Source: Desulfurella amilsii (GTDB taxonomy: Bacteria > Campylobacterota_A > Desulfurellia > Desulfurellales > Desulfurellaceae). Taken from it: a stretch of 64,000 nucleotides of DNA. Below, in pieces: positions 16,971-24,991 of the stretch; position 1 is the first letter of the stretch, and each line of letters begins with the position of its first letter. Below the pieces are notes generated by a model that was not told the origin of the DNA, did not search any database, and worked only from the letters and a program-made list of their open reading frames with translations. The translations under genes were made by a program, and so were the position numbers. The stretch covers positions 1 to 64,000 of the forward strand of contig NZ_MDSU01000011.1 in the NCBI RefSeq assembly GCF_002119425.1. The letters run 5' to 3'.

Positions 16971-18143
16971 TTATACCCTTAAGCTGCTTCTAAAATACAA
17001 AAAGCTCCCTATCGAGAAAAGTTGCGCGGTTACCGAGAAGACTACAAGGTATGTTGGCGAGATACCGTATAGTATCCCGCAAATAAAGCTACCAATAAAC
17101 CAGAATATACCCAGCAATGTGTTAAATATACCAAAGGCACTGCCTCTTTTATCCATAGGGACTATGTTTGCCACTGCGGCTTTTATGATGGACTCAAGCG
17201 CACCCATTCCTATGCCCCAGCAAGTCATTCCAATTACTATTAGGTAAACTGATCTAGTCAGAAATATAAGTGGGTTTGCAAAAACAGATATCACGATAGC
17301 AAAGAGAAGTATAATAAAGCCGTATTTATCAAAAAGTTTGCCAAATGCAAGAGCGCTTACACCATCTATCCCCATTGCAAAGGCATAGAGTATAGGTATC
17401 ATAGGCTGGGCTATTAACCTTGTTTTTTCAAGATGAAAAGCTATCAAGACGAAATCTAAAAAGCCCATAGCAAATCCTAATACACAAAGGCAATATATCC
17501 AAAAAAGCTTTGGCAGACCCTTTGAATCGAATTCTACTAGTTTTACTTCTAATTTTGATGGAACTGGGTATTGAAATCTTGAGAAAAACAATACTCCGAT
17601 AGCGAAAGTTGCAGGGATTATAAGGAGGAAGAAGGCGATCCTAAAGTTATTTTCTCCTAAAAGAAAAAGAATTATCGATACAAAAATAGGACCAATGACA
17701 GCTCCTAATTGATCTAGAAATTCATGAATCCCAAAACCCCACCCAGACCCGATGGATTTTGTAGCAAACGAAAGCATTGCATCTCTTGGGGGTACCCTAA
17801 TGCCTCTCCCAATTCTTTCAAATACTATTGGCAATATTGCCCACTGCCAATGAGGGAAAAGGGCTATCAATGGAACCGATAGTAGGTTTATAAAATATCC
17901 AAAAATTGCTAGTGGCCAATATTTATGAGTTTTATCAGCAAGTCTTCCAGAAAAAAATCTAATAGAATATCCCAAAAGCTCGCCTAATCCGCCAATAAAG
18001 CCCACCACAGCAGCGCTAGCACCAAGAATTTCTAGATATTGGCCTGAAATGGATCTAGCACCCTCATGCGTCATATCCGAAAACAAGCTTACAATCCCTA
18101 ATAGGACTATGAATATCATAGATTTCTTTTTTAGGTTCTCCAA
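16971..18143 (-). CDS. Major facilitator superfamily transporter
   Basis: A membrane protein of about 390 residues with roughly twelve helices. It has the MFS helix 2-3 loop in the form GRLADKTHKYWPL and a second-half counterpart GKLFDKYGF. The N-terminal motif VSLFSDMTHEGARSI is typical of a branch of unassigned multidrug-type MFS carriers; the substrate is unknown. The start is TTG at 18143, because AAGGGGAG sits 8 bases upstream; an earlier in-frame TTG at 18176 has no ribosome site. A near-perfect promoter precedes it. It lies in a patch bounded by element copies and next to an RND remnant, which suggests horizontal arrival. Confidence 0.85.
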   Translation of the reverse strand: MENLKKKSMIFIVLLGIVSLFSDMTHEGARSISGQYLEILGASAAVVGFIGGLGELLGYSIRFFSGRLADKTHKYWPLAIFGYFINLLSVPLIALFPHWQWAILPIVFERIGRGIRVPPRDAMLSFATKSIGSGWGFGIHEFLDQLGAVIGPIFVSIILFLLGENNFRIAFFLLIIPATFAIGVLFFSRFQYPVPSKLEVKLVEFDSKGLPKLFWIYCLCVLGFAMGFLDFVLIAFHLEKTRLIAQPMIPILYAFAMGIDGVSALAFGKLFDKYGFIILLFAIVISVFANPLIFLTRSVYLIVIGMTCWGIGMGALESIIKAAVANIVPMDKRGSAFGIFNTLLGIFWFIGSFICGILYGISPTYLVVFSVTAQLFSIGSFLYFRSSLRV

Positions 18144-18187
18144 GGTGTTTTCTCCCCTTAAATAGATGTTTTTCAAAAAACTTTTGA

Positions 18188-18216
18188 ATTATAGAAATAC
18201 TTACTCTATGTGTCAA
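18188..18216 (-). promoter_or_regulatory. Consensus sigma-70 promoter for the MFS gene
   Basis: On the minus strand this reads TTGACA, 17-bp spacer, TATAAT: both hexamers perfect and spacing ideal. The -35 overlaps the in-frame stop that ends the RND remnant. Confidence 0.82.
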
Positions 18217-19420
18217 GTTATATTAATTTCCAAGACCATCATTGCACCAATTGAAGCGCAAATTCCCCCTAATGTCATTATGTTTAACCCAAAGCCCAGC
18301 AGGTATAGTGCAATAAAAGTTAAAGACAAAGAAAGCGGCACCACTATAAATACGCTAAAAGCACCATCTATTCTTCCAATAAATAGCATTACAACAACCA
18401 AAGCAATGATACTGCCAATAATAAGCGCAATCCATACATCGTTTAGATTACTTTTAATCAAGTCACTTAAATCATAAATCTTTATTAGGTTTATAGTAGA
18501 AGGCAGCCTCTCTTTAATTGTTTCAACAACTTTTTGAAGTTCTTTTGATACTTTTACTTCATTAGCCTTACTTTGTGAAAGTATGTCCATTATTAAAGCG
18601 TGCTTATACCCAGATACTTTCGCATCTTTTATTAGAGGTGGGTTTTGACTTTTTATACTGGCAATACTACTTAATGTCAATGGAATGTATTGGGAGTTTT
18701 CCGATTTCACAGATATTGTAAAATTGGATAAGTCTTTAATGTTGTTTGGCATTTTTGTGGTTGACAAGGTTAATTGTTGATTGAAATAGTTTATTACCCC
18801 AGAAAAAAATGGTCCTTCATTTAAAACAAGAGAATTTATGACTTCTTGGGGTGATATTCTATACTGTAGTAATTTTTGAGGATTGAGAGCTATATTAATC
18901 TCAGGCCAACCACGTGAAGTTTCTTCTACTTTATAAACACCATTTATACCAAGCAGCATAGGTTTTGCCTGAAAATAGTAGTAGTTCATCATGTTTGCAC
19001 TGTCAATTTTGTTTGAAACAAGCGCATATTCTGCAAATGGATATATGTTGGGTTCCATTAAGCGGACACTTAAGCTAGAATTTGGCGGTAAATTTATTTT
19101 AGCTATTCTTGCTTGTAACATTAAGTACGCTGTTTTTGGGTTGACATTTGAATCAAAATAAACATGAATTTTAGATAAACCATTGCCTGTTTGGGATCTG
19201 ACAAGGTTTACGCCAGGTTCAGCCCTTGCTGCTTCTTCAAGCGGTCTTGTTACACTGACAAGCATATATTTTACGGGTAAATCTTGATTATGTACAAGAA
19301 TAGATACCTTAGGAAAGCTTACATTTGGAAAGATGCTTTCTGGTAAAAAAAAGAGGGCAAATGCACCACCAAAGACAATTAAAATACCGCAAGTCAGGAA
19401 AAAGTAGCCTGTCCCCTTTT
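18213..19420 (-). pseudogene. RND efflux pump (AcrB-type) remnant, truncated at both ends
   Basis: The readable frame covers only about the first 400 residues of a roughly 1000-residue RND inner-membrane pump. It has the end of helix 1 (LIVFGGAFALFFLPESIFPNV), the pore domain and the helix 2-4 region ending at GGICASIGAMMV. There the homology stops, just before the conserved D-A-I-V motif, and a stop follows eight codons later. At the 5' end homology begins inside helix 1, directly after a copy of the 20-bp element repeat, so the native start and its leader are missing. The ORF extends to an ATG at 19484, but those first codons are element and intergenic DNA. It cannot make a working pump. 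Confidence 0.85.
19401..19420 (-). repeat. Third copy of the 20-bp element repeat
   Basis: Identical to 16751-16770 and in the same orientation, about 2.65 kb away. It marks the point where the RND homology breaks off. No inverted partner lies nearby. Confidence 0.9.
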
Positions 19421-19510
19421 TCCGCCTCCAAGTTAGAATTAAAAAAATGGAACAATTTTTGTTTGTTTGCAAACAATCAGTCACAATTAATCAACGCAAG
19501 AAGAGATGGT

Positions 19511-21676
19511 TTAGCCAAGACCCTCATTAACAAGCTGTGCGATATGCATAACTTTTATATTGCCACCTTTTTTATCCATTAGCCCTCTAATTTGAAGCAT
19601 ACATGCAGGACATCCCACAAAAGCTATATTTGCAGTCGAACTTATGATATCTTTGTGCTTTTGATTGCCAAGCTCTCTTGAAATCTCAGGAAACTTAACG
19701 GAGTAAGAGCCAGCCATACCGCAGCATTGGTCAGGGTGTTCCATTTCTACAAAGTTAGTGTCAAATGCTTGATTTAGGAGATCTCGGGGTTGTTTTTCTA
19801 CTCCAAGCACCCTTTTTAGGTGACAGGAGTCGTGGTATGTGGCAATACCTAAACTTTTTAGCGAATTGAGCTTTAGGTGCTTTTCATTTAAGTAATTACT
19901 TACAAAGCTTGTGTATTCCCTGACCCTTTCTTTATACTTTTTTGCAAGGGCAAGATAGACTGCATCATCTTCAAATATTTTTGGGTACTTCTCCCACATT
20001 TCTACGCCTGTGGGGCAAGCTATAACTATGTAGTCCGGATCAAGTTTTTCCATTGCATCGAGGTTTTGCATGGCAACCTTTCTGGCAGTTTCTTTATCGC
20101 CTGTTAAGTACATAGGTGTGCCGCAACAGGTTTGCTCATTTGGGAAAAAGACGTTAAACCCCAATTTATTTAAGCTTTCTACTACAGCTTTACCTACTTC
20201 TGGGTAGACAAAGTCAATCAAACAGCCACTAAAAAAGGCTATTTTTTTATCTTCTGTTGGCTTTCTTTGTTTTATGCTGTTAAATGAATCTCTAAAAGCT
20301 ACATCTGCAATAGCAGGTAATGACCTATCTTTTGTGTATTTTGATAAAAACAAAGGCAGATTTCTTATAAACTGTGTATTTTTACTAAAAGGCTTTTGTC
20401 CTAACTTTGCAAGCTTTAACATATTGTGAAATACTGCCCTGTTTGACATAATGTTTTGGAAAGCTACTTTAGGGACAGTGCTTAGGCCTTCTTTTTCTAC
20501 GCTTTTTTTTCTCATTTCAATTATCAAGTTTGGTATATCTATGTTACCAGAACACACTTCCTTGCACCTTCCACAGGTAATACATAAGTTTTGTATCTGA
20601 TCTGCTAAAGAAGCACTTCCAATGAAAGCGTTTAATAGCGCTCCTATGCCACCTGTATAAATATGTCCAAACACATGGCCGCCTACTAAAGCATACACTG
20701 GACATACATTAGTGCAGGCTGCACATCTTATACACTGATAGAGCTCTTTGAATATAGGATCTTTTGCCATCTCTAATCTGCCGTGGTCTACTAAAATTAC
20801 ATGGAGTTCTTTTTTCTCAATTGAGTAAGTGCCATCTGGTTTTTCAATCAACGCTTCTGAGGGACCGGATATGATGTTTACATAAGATGTTAGTATTTGG
20901 GCTGTAGCGCTTCTTGGTAGCGTTCTTAGAATGGGTATTGCGTCTTCAAAGTGTTCAACGAGTTTTTCATAACCTACAAGTATTATGTGTGTTTTTGGCA
21001 AAGAAGAGGTGAGTCTGGCGTTACCTTCATTTGTTAATATAAACATTGCTCCATTTTCAGCTACTGCTATATTGCAACCAGATATACCAAGATCCGCTTT
21101 TAGAAACTTTTCCCTTAACTCCACACGTGCGGTGTGAACAAGAAATTCAATATCGGGCTTCATATTTTTGCCAAGCTGCTTTTCAAAGTAATCTGCAACT
21201 TGCTGTCTGTTTAAGTGTATAGCAGGCATTACCATGTGTGATGGCCTGTGACCTGCAATCTGTATAATCCATTCTCCTAAATCAGTTTCCTGAGACTCTA
21301 TGCCTGCTTGTTTGAAGCTTTGTGCTAACTCTACTTCTTCTGAGAGCATTGATTTGCTTTTTACAACCAATTTTACATTTTTTTGCTTGCATATGCTTAG
21401 TATATAATCAACCACTTCTTTATCTGTTGTAGCTTTATAAAAGTGTACGCCGTTTAGCTCAAGGGCTTTTTGAAATTTATCAGCAAGCTCTTGAAGCTTA
21501 TAAACTGTGTTTTGCTTTATGCGTGCAATATCACTTCTTAAGGCTTCAAAGTCGTAGCCCAAAAATGCTCTTTTTCTTGCCTGTGGGTATTCTTCGTAAA
21601 ACTTAGTTAGGTTTTTCTTCTGGACAGTATCGTTTAGTTTTTCATTAATTTTATTTTTAAACTCTTTTTTATTCAT
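19511..21676 (-). CDS. Lactate oxidation iron-sulfur protein, LutB-LutA (LldF-LldE) fusion
   Basis: The 721-residue protein joins two proteins that are separate in Bacillus. The first half is LutB-like: a LUD domain (about 60-290) and two 4Fe-4S motifs (CIRCAACTNVCPVY and CITCGRCKEVC). The second half is LutA-like: two CCG domains (FFSGCLIDF..QTCCGTP and YHDSCHLKR..DQCCGMAGSY). With LutC it oxidises L-lactate to pyruvate, passing electrons to the quinone or another carrier. A similar fusion is known in Desulfovibrio lactate operons. The ATG overlaps the lutC stop by 8 bp with GGAGA upstream. All cluster cysteines appear intact. Confidence 0.88.
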   Translation of the reverse strand: MNKKEFKNKINEKLNDTVQKKNLTKFYEEYPQARKRAFLGYDFEALRSDIARIKQNTVYKLQELADKFQKALELNGVHFYKATTDKEVVDYILSICKQKNVKLVVKSKSMLSEEVELAQSFKQAGIESQETDLGEWIIQIAGHRPSHMVMPAIHLNRQQVADYFEKQLGKNMKPDIEFLVHTARVELREKFLKADLGISGCNIAVAENGAMFILTNEGNARLTSSLPKTHIILVGYEKLVEHFEDAIPILRTLPRSATAQILTSYVNIISGPSEALIEKPDGTYSIEKKELHVILVDHGRLEMAKDPIFKELYQCIRCAACTNVCPVYALVGGHVFGHIYTGGIGALLNAFIGSASLADQIQNLCITCGRCKEVCSGNIDIPNLIIEMRKKSVEKEGLSTVPKVAFQNIMSNRAVFHNMLKLAKLGQKPFSKNTQFIRNLPLFLSKYTKDRSLPAIADVAFRDSFNSIKQRKPTEDKKIAFFSGCLIDFVYPEVGKAVVESLNKLGFNVFFPNEQTCCGTPMYLTGDKETARKVAMQNLDAMEKLDPDYIVIACPTGVEMWEKYPKIFEDDAVYLALAKKYKERVREYTSFVSNYLNEKHLKLNSLKSLGIATYHDSCHLKRVLGVEKQPRDLLNQAFDTNFVEMEHPDQCCGMAGSYSVKFPEISRELGNQKHKDIISSTANIAFVGCPACMLQIRGLMDKKGGNIKVMHIAQLVNEGLG

Positions 21677-22259
21677 TATTGTTCTCCTGTATAAAAATTA
21701 CAACAAGCTTTCCTGGGCCGTGAACACCAATTGTTAGTACTCTCTCAATGTCTGCTGTGATGCTTGGACCCGTTATGAAGCTAATCTGTGAAGCATCAAT
21801 GATGTGGTTTTTTAATATCTCAAAGGCCGATTCAAAATCCTTAACGATTCTATTTGCTTTAACCAAAGCAATATGTACGTTTGGCATAGCAGACACCAAA
21901 CGCTTCCATATGGAGTAAGAATACTCAACCAAAGTACCACTTTCTGCTATGGCAAATTCTGCTTCAGAAATGCCAATATCTGCACTATTTGCTATTTTTT
22001 TGTCACCGGAATAATATACATTCACAGAGTTTTCTTCTAAACCTCTTAAAATGCTCTTAACCAGCAAAGACTCAAAAGCAATGATGTATTTTGCATCTAT
22101 GCGTTTTATAATATTGTTTAAAATTAACCTTGCTGATTCTATATTACAGTTATATACTTCTACAGAATTACCTTTTCCTGTTTTGACTTTTTTCTCAAAT
22201 GCTTGAAAGTTAAATGAATCATTATTTGAAAATCTATCATCCCATAGTGTTAGCTGCAT
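21669..22259 (-). CDS. lutC: Lactate utilization protein LutC (LldG)
   Basis: The 196-residue protein is a single LUD domain of the LutC/YkgG type. It has ADIGISEAEFAIAESGTLV in the middle and SFITGPSITADIERVLTIGVHGPGKL-type sequence at the C-terminus, with the conserved GPS-TADIE and GVHGP blocks. It is the third component of the LutABC lactate-oxidising complex. AAGGAGG precedes the ATG well. It is the first intact lut gene downstream of the TnpB insertion, so its supply of upstream promoter activity may have been altered by that insertion. Confidence 0.88.
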   Translation of the reverse strand: MQLTLWDDRFSNNDSFNFQAFEKKVKTGKGNSVEVYNCNIESARLILNNIIKRIDAKYIIAFESLLVKSILRGLEENSVNVYYSGDKKIANSADIGISEAEFAIAESGTLVEYSYSIWKRLVSAMPNVHIALVKANRIVKDFESAFEILKNHIIDASQISFITGPSITADIERVLTIGVHGPGKLVVIFIQENNNE

Positions 22260-22391
22260 TTAAACCTCCTTAAACATGCAAAACTGCGACTTAATTAAAA
22301 AGCAAAAACTATTCTTCTATCTTTGTTAATTCGGTTATTTCTTTTAAATCTTGAAGTGTAAACATTTTTGAATTCCGTCGGCTTACGTCTA
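22260..22391 (-). other. Spacer between TnpB end and lutC; possible TnpB right end
   Basis: Just after the TnpB stop are two near-repeats of GTAGAAAAT and a short potential hairpin (CGT-aagccg-ACG, about 22376-22387). This is where an IS605-type right end and guide-RNA scaffold would lie. Nearer lutC a small frame starts with MFTLQDLKEI and stops after 18 codons; it has no ribosome site and I do not call it a gene. No clear lutC promoter is visible here. Confidence 0.35.
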
Positions 22392-23764
22392 TTATTTTCT
22401 ACCATTTTCTACTCCAATAACAGACACAACGCCTTTTTCGTTTTGGTTTGCGAAAAACACAGACTTGCCCAACCCACTATTCTGCAAATGCTTTAAAAGT
22501 CTGCAGAATTTGTAGTCGCTTTTTAGTTTAATTGGGTTGCAGAGTTTATAAAGACTGCTTTTCAACCACTCGAAGTTTTTTGCTGTAGCTATCTTAATGT
22601 GGTTTACTGCTCCATTTATGTCTGCGTTGAATGTCTTGTTTAGCCAAGTGTCTAAAAACAACCCTCTCTTAACACGCCTTCCATTGAAAGCATTAGTCAA
22701 TTGAGGGTTGTTTTGTATATCAACCACATTGTCTGATATACAGCTTGATTTGGAAGAGTAAACTTCGTTGATCCAGTGGACATTAATGCCTTTTTCTTGT
22801 GCTTTATATTCGATGTTTTTTAAAAGCTTAATAAAAAAAGGTATCTGCATAAAATTCTGCTTCGTGACTTTTCTTAATTTGCATTCGCCGTTGTTTTTAA
22901 GCTCTGAAAGACTTTTAGACAAGTAAAGATCCGCTACATTGGCGAACTGCAGATACGCTACGATGCGTTTTGAGACCTTATGAAATTGATCATAAAAATA
23001 TTTATTCCTTTTAGAATGCAGAAAAGAAATGAATCGTATTATGTTCTTGCCTTTTTGAGTGTATTCTATTGGATACTGCGTGTTTGATACTTCTTTAGAC
23101 TTTGCTTCATTGAGCTTTGATACGAGCCTGTTGAATTTTGCATTGTAGCGTTTAAAAGGCGTGCCGTCTATTACAAGAGATGGAGTTGTTTTATCGTTTA
23201 CAAAAACCGCTGCAAGGTTATTTACACCAATATCGCTTTTATCTATATCAACAGCATAGTTGGTTAACTTAGAGAGCTTTTTAGGCTTTGGATGTTGGGG
23301 TTTGCCTGTAAATAACTCATGGTTTTTATGCCATAGAGCTGTATTGGCAAAGTATGTTTTGTAGTTTGATTTTACCCTATCCACGATATAGACAAAATTG
23401 TGCTGTTTAATGATTTTAGCTGCTTTTTTTAAGTCCTGCCATAACTGATTGTCTTTGTATTTTCCATTTAAGCAGTCTGCATCTTTTGAGTTTTTGGCTT
23501 TGTAGTCTAAAAGAGCGTTTCTTAGAGTCTGTTTATTGGTGAGATATTTAAAATCACTGCTGCCTTTGGATTGAGCAAACGGCTCATAATTTTGCTTTAA
23601 AAGTATAAGCAGGATGTTTTCAAAGTGGCGGTACGAATAAATCAAGGAAAGAACTTTTTTGTTTAGTTTGTTTGAGTTTATTCTTATAGAAAATGTTCGC
23701 AGTTCTTCATCTGGGCCAATACTTTCTTTTTTAAAGCTAGTTTTCATCTAAAAGCCTCTGGGCT
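22340..23764 (-). mobile_element. Orphan IS605/IS1341-like element carrying tnpB
   Basis: Approximate extent only. Upstream of tnpB a small hairpin (AGCC-loop-GGCT, 23753-23764) could be part of the left end. Downstream the right end probably lies within the 130-bp spacer before lutC. These elements make no target duplication, so exact boundaries cannot be fixed by eye. Confidence 0.45.
22392..23747 (-). CDS. tnpB: TnpB-type RNA-guided nuclease of an IS200/IS605-family element
   Basis: The 451-residue protein carries all three RuvC catalytic acids: Asp172 in KSDIGVNNLAA, Glu328 in INEVYSSKSSC and Asp376 in FNADINGAVNHIK. The GRRVKRGLF block before the last Asp and the TSK-like motif with no paired CxxC ribbon place it in the TnpB subgroup that lacks a clear zinc finger. 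No tnpA transposase lies beside it, so this is an orphan (IS1341-like) copy. The frame is intact. It separates glxK from lutC, which otherwise run in the same direction. Shine-Dalgarno support for the ATG is poor. Confidence 0.85.
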   Translation of the reverse strand: MKTSFKKESIGPDEELRTFSIRINSNKLNKKVLSLIYSYRHFENILLILLKQNYEPFAQSKGSSDFKYLTNKQTLRNALLDYKAKNSKDADCLNGKYKDNQLWQDLKKAAKIIKQHNFVYIVDRVKSNYKTYFANTALWHKNHELFTGKPQHPKPKKLSKLTNYAVDIDKSDIGVNNLAAVFVNDKTTPSLVIDGTPFKRYNAKFNRLVSKLNEAKSKEVSNTQYPIEYTQKGKNIIRFISFLHSKRNKYFYDQFHKVSKRIVAYLQFANVADLYLSKSLSELKNNGECKLRKVTKQNFMQIPFFIKLLKNIEYKAQEKGINVHWINEVYSSKSSCISDNVVDIQNNPQLTNAFNGRRVKRGLFLDTWLNKTFNADINGAVNHIKIATAKNFEWLKSSLYKLCNPIKLKSDYKFCRLLKHLQNSGLGKSVFFANQNEKGVVSVIGVENGRK

Positions 23765-23852
23765 ATTTTTTTATTTATGTGACTTTTTTTGCCGTTTAGT
23801 TCGCAAGAAAATACATGTATTATGGTAAAAAAATACATAAAATGTTTAACAG

Positions 23853-24983
23853 TTAGTTTACCTTGAATTCATTGTGTGCTTGACTCCATAATAAAATTTT
23901 TGCAACCTCGCGAGTGGTCAATCGTAACAATGATTGTGTGCTTTCAATAGATTCTTTTATAGATAAAGGTCTATGTATGATGCTTAAGGCAACATCTATT
24001 GCATCCTCATAAGTGTTTCTATCTAAAACACTCCCGGATAAAGCAATTGTTAAACCGTTTTTATTTATGCTTTTAAACCTTTTTGCAACACGGTATGGTG
24101 CTTTGCCGCAGGATGTTTGTTTATCGAGCGCACCTTCGCCTGTTATTAGTACATCTGATTCACTAGCTTTTTCATTAAAGTTACCTAGGTCCATAAATAG
24201 TTCAGCGCCAGGTTTTAGCTGTGCATTTAAATATACGCTTGCAAATCCGCCAATACCGCCAGCTGCACCTGCGCCTTGAGCATCTGCTATATCGATATTG
24301 AAATATTTTTTTGTGATGTCATTAAAATGAGCTAGTGCATCATCTAAAAATTCCACCATTTGAGGATCGGCTCCTTTTTGTGGACCAAATACTTTACTTG
24401 CGCCGTTTGGTCCAAGTAGCGGGTTTGTTACGTCGCTTGCTATTGTAATTTTTGGAAAATTTATAGGACTTTTTACAATCGTGCGAATATTTTGTAATGA
24501 CTCGCCGCCCATCCACGATGGATTACCTTTTGCATCCAGAAATTTAAAATTAAGGGCTTCAAGTATCCCAATGCCGCCATCAACCGTAGCAGATCCGCCA
24601 ATACCGAGTATAATTTCTTCCGCTCCTTCTTCAATAGCTTTTTTTATAAGGACGCCTGTACCAAATGAGGTTGTTTTTAGAGGATTTTTTTCTTCTTGTT
24701 TAATGAGGGCAAGGCCGCTTGCTTTTGCCATCTCAATCACTGCAATTTTTTCAAACCACGCAATTGGGGCTTTAATTGGCCTCATAAGAGGGTCGTAGGT
24801 GTCGTAGTATTTTAAGTTTGCACCCATTGTGGCAGCTACTTCAACGGTTCCATCACCACCATCTGCAATGTAGCTTTTTTCTACACTAAAGTCAAAACCT
24901 AAAAGCTCCTGTGCTGTTGTATCTGTTGCCAAAACTGTAGATATTGCTCCTTTAAATGCATTAATGCTGACCAAAATTTTCAT
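23853..24983 (-). CDS. Glycerate kinase (GlxK/GarK family)
   Basis: The 376-residue protein is a full-length type I glycerate kinase: it starts KILVSINAFKGAISTVLATD, and contains IADGGDGTVEV, GIGGSATVDGGIG and ITGEGALDKQTSCGKAP, the family's nucleotide- and substrate-binding blocks. It phosphorylates glycerate, usually to 2-phosphoglycerate in this family, feeding lower glycolysis or gluconeogenesis. AGGAG precedes the ATG, 8 bp after the chemoreceptor stop, so they are probably co-transcribed. Downstream is the TnpB insertion and then the lactate genes. Confidence 0.9.
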   Translation of the reverse strand: MKILVSINAFKGAISTVLATDTTAQELLGFDFSVEKSYIADGGDGTVEVAATMGANLKYYDTYDPLMRPIKAPIAWFEKIAVIEMAKASGLALIKQEEKNPLKTTSFGTGVLIKKAIEEGAEEIILGIGGSATVDGGIGILEALNFKFLDAKGNPSWMGGESLQNIRTIVKSPINFPKITIASDVTNPLLGPNGASKVFGPQKGADPQMVEFLDDALAHFNDITKKYFNIDIADAQGAGAAGGIGGFASVYLNAQLKPGAELFMDLGNFNEKASESDVLITGEGALDKQTSCGKAPYRVAKRFKSINKNGLTIALSGSVLDRNTYEDAIDVALSIIHRPLSIKESIESTQSLLRLTTREVAKILLWSQAHNEFKVN

Positions 24984-24991
24984 ATTTTCTC

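Noticed and set aside
19421-19484. First 21 codons of the RND ORF as a native N-terminus
   Set aside because: They are spacer and element DNA with no RND similarity; the real N-terminus is missing.
22310-22370. 18-codon ORF MFTLQDLKEI... before lutC
   Set aside because: There is no ribosome site or homology; it may be flank or element DNA and cannot be supported as a gene.
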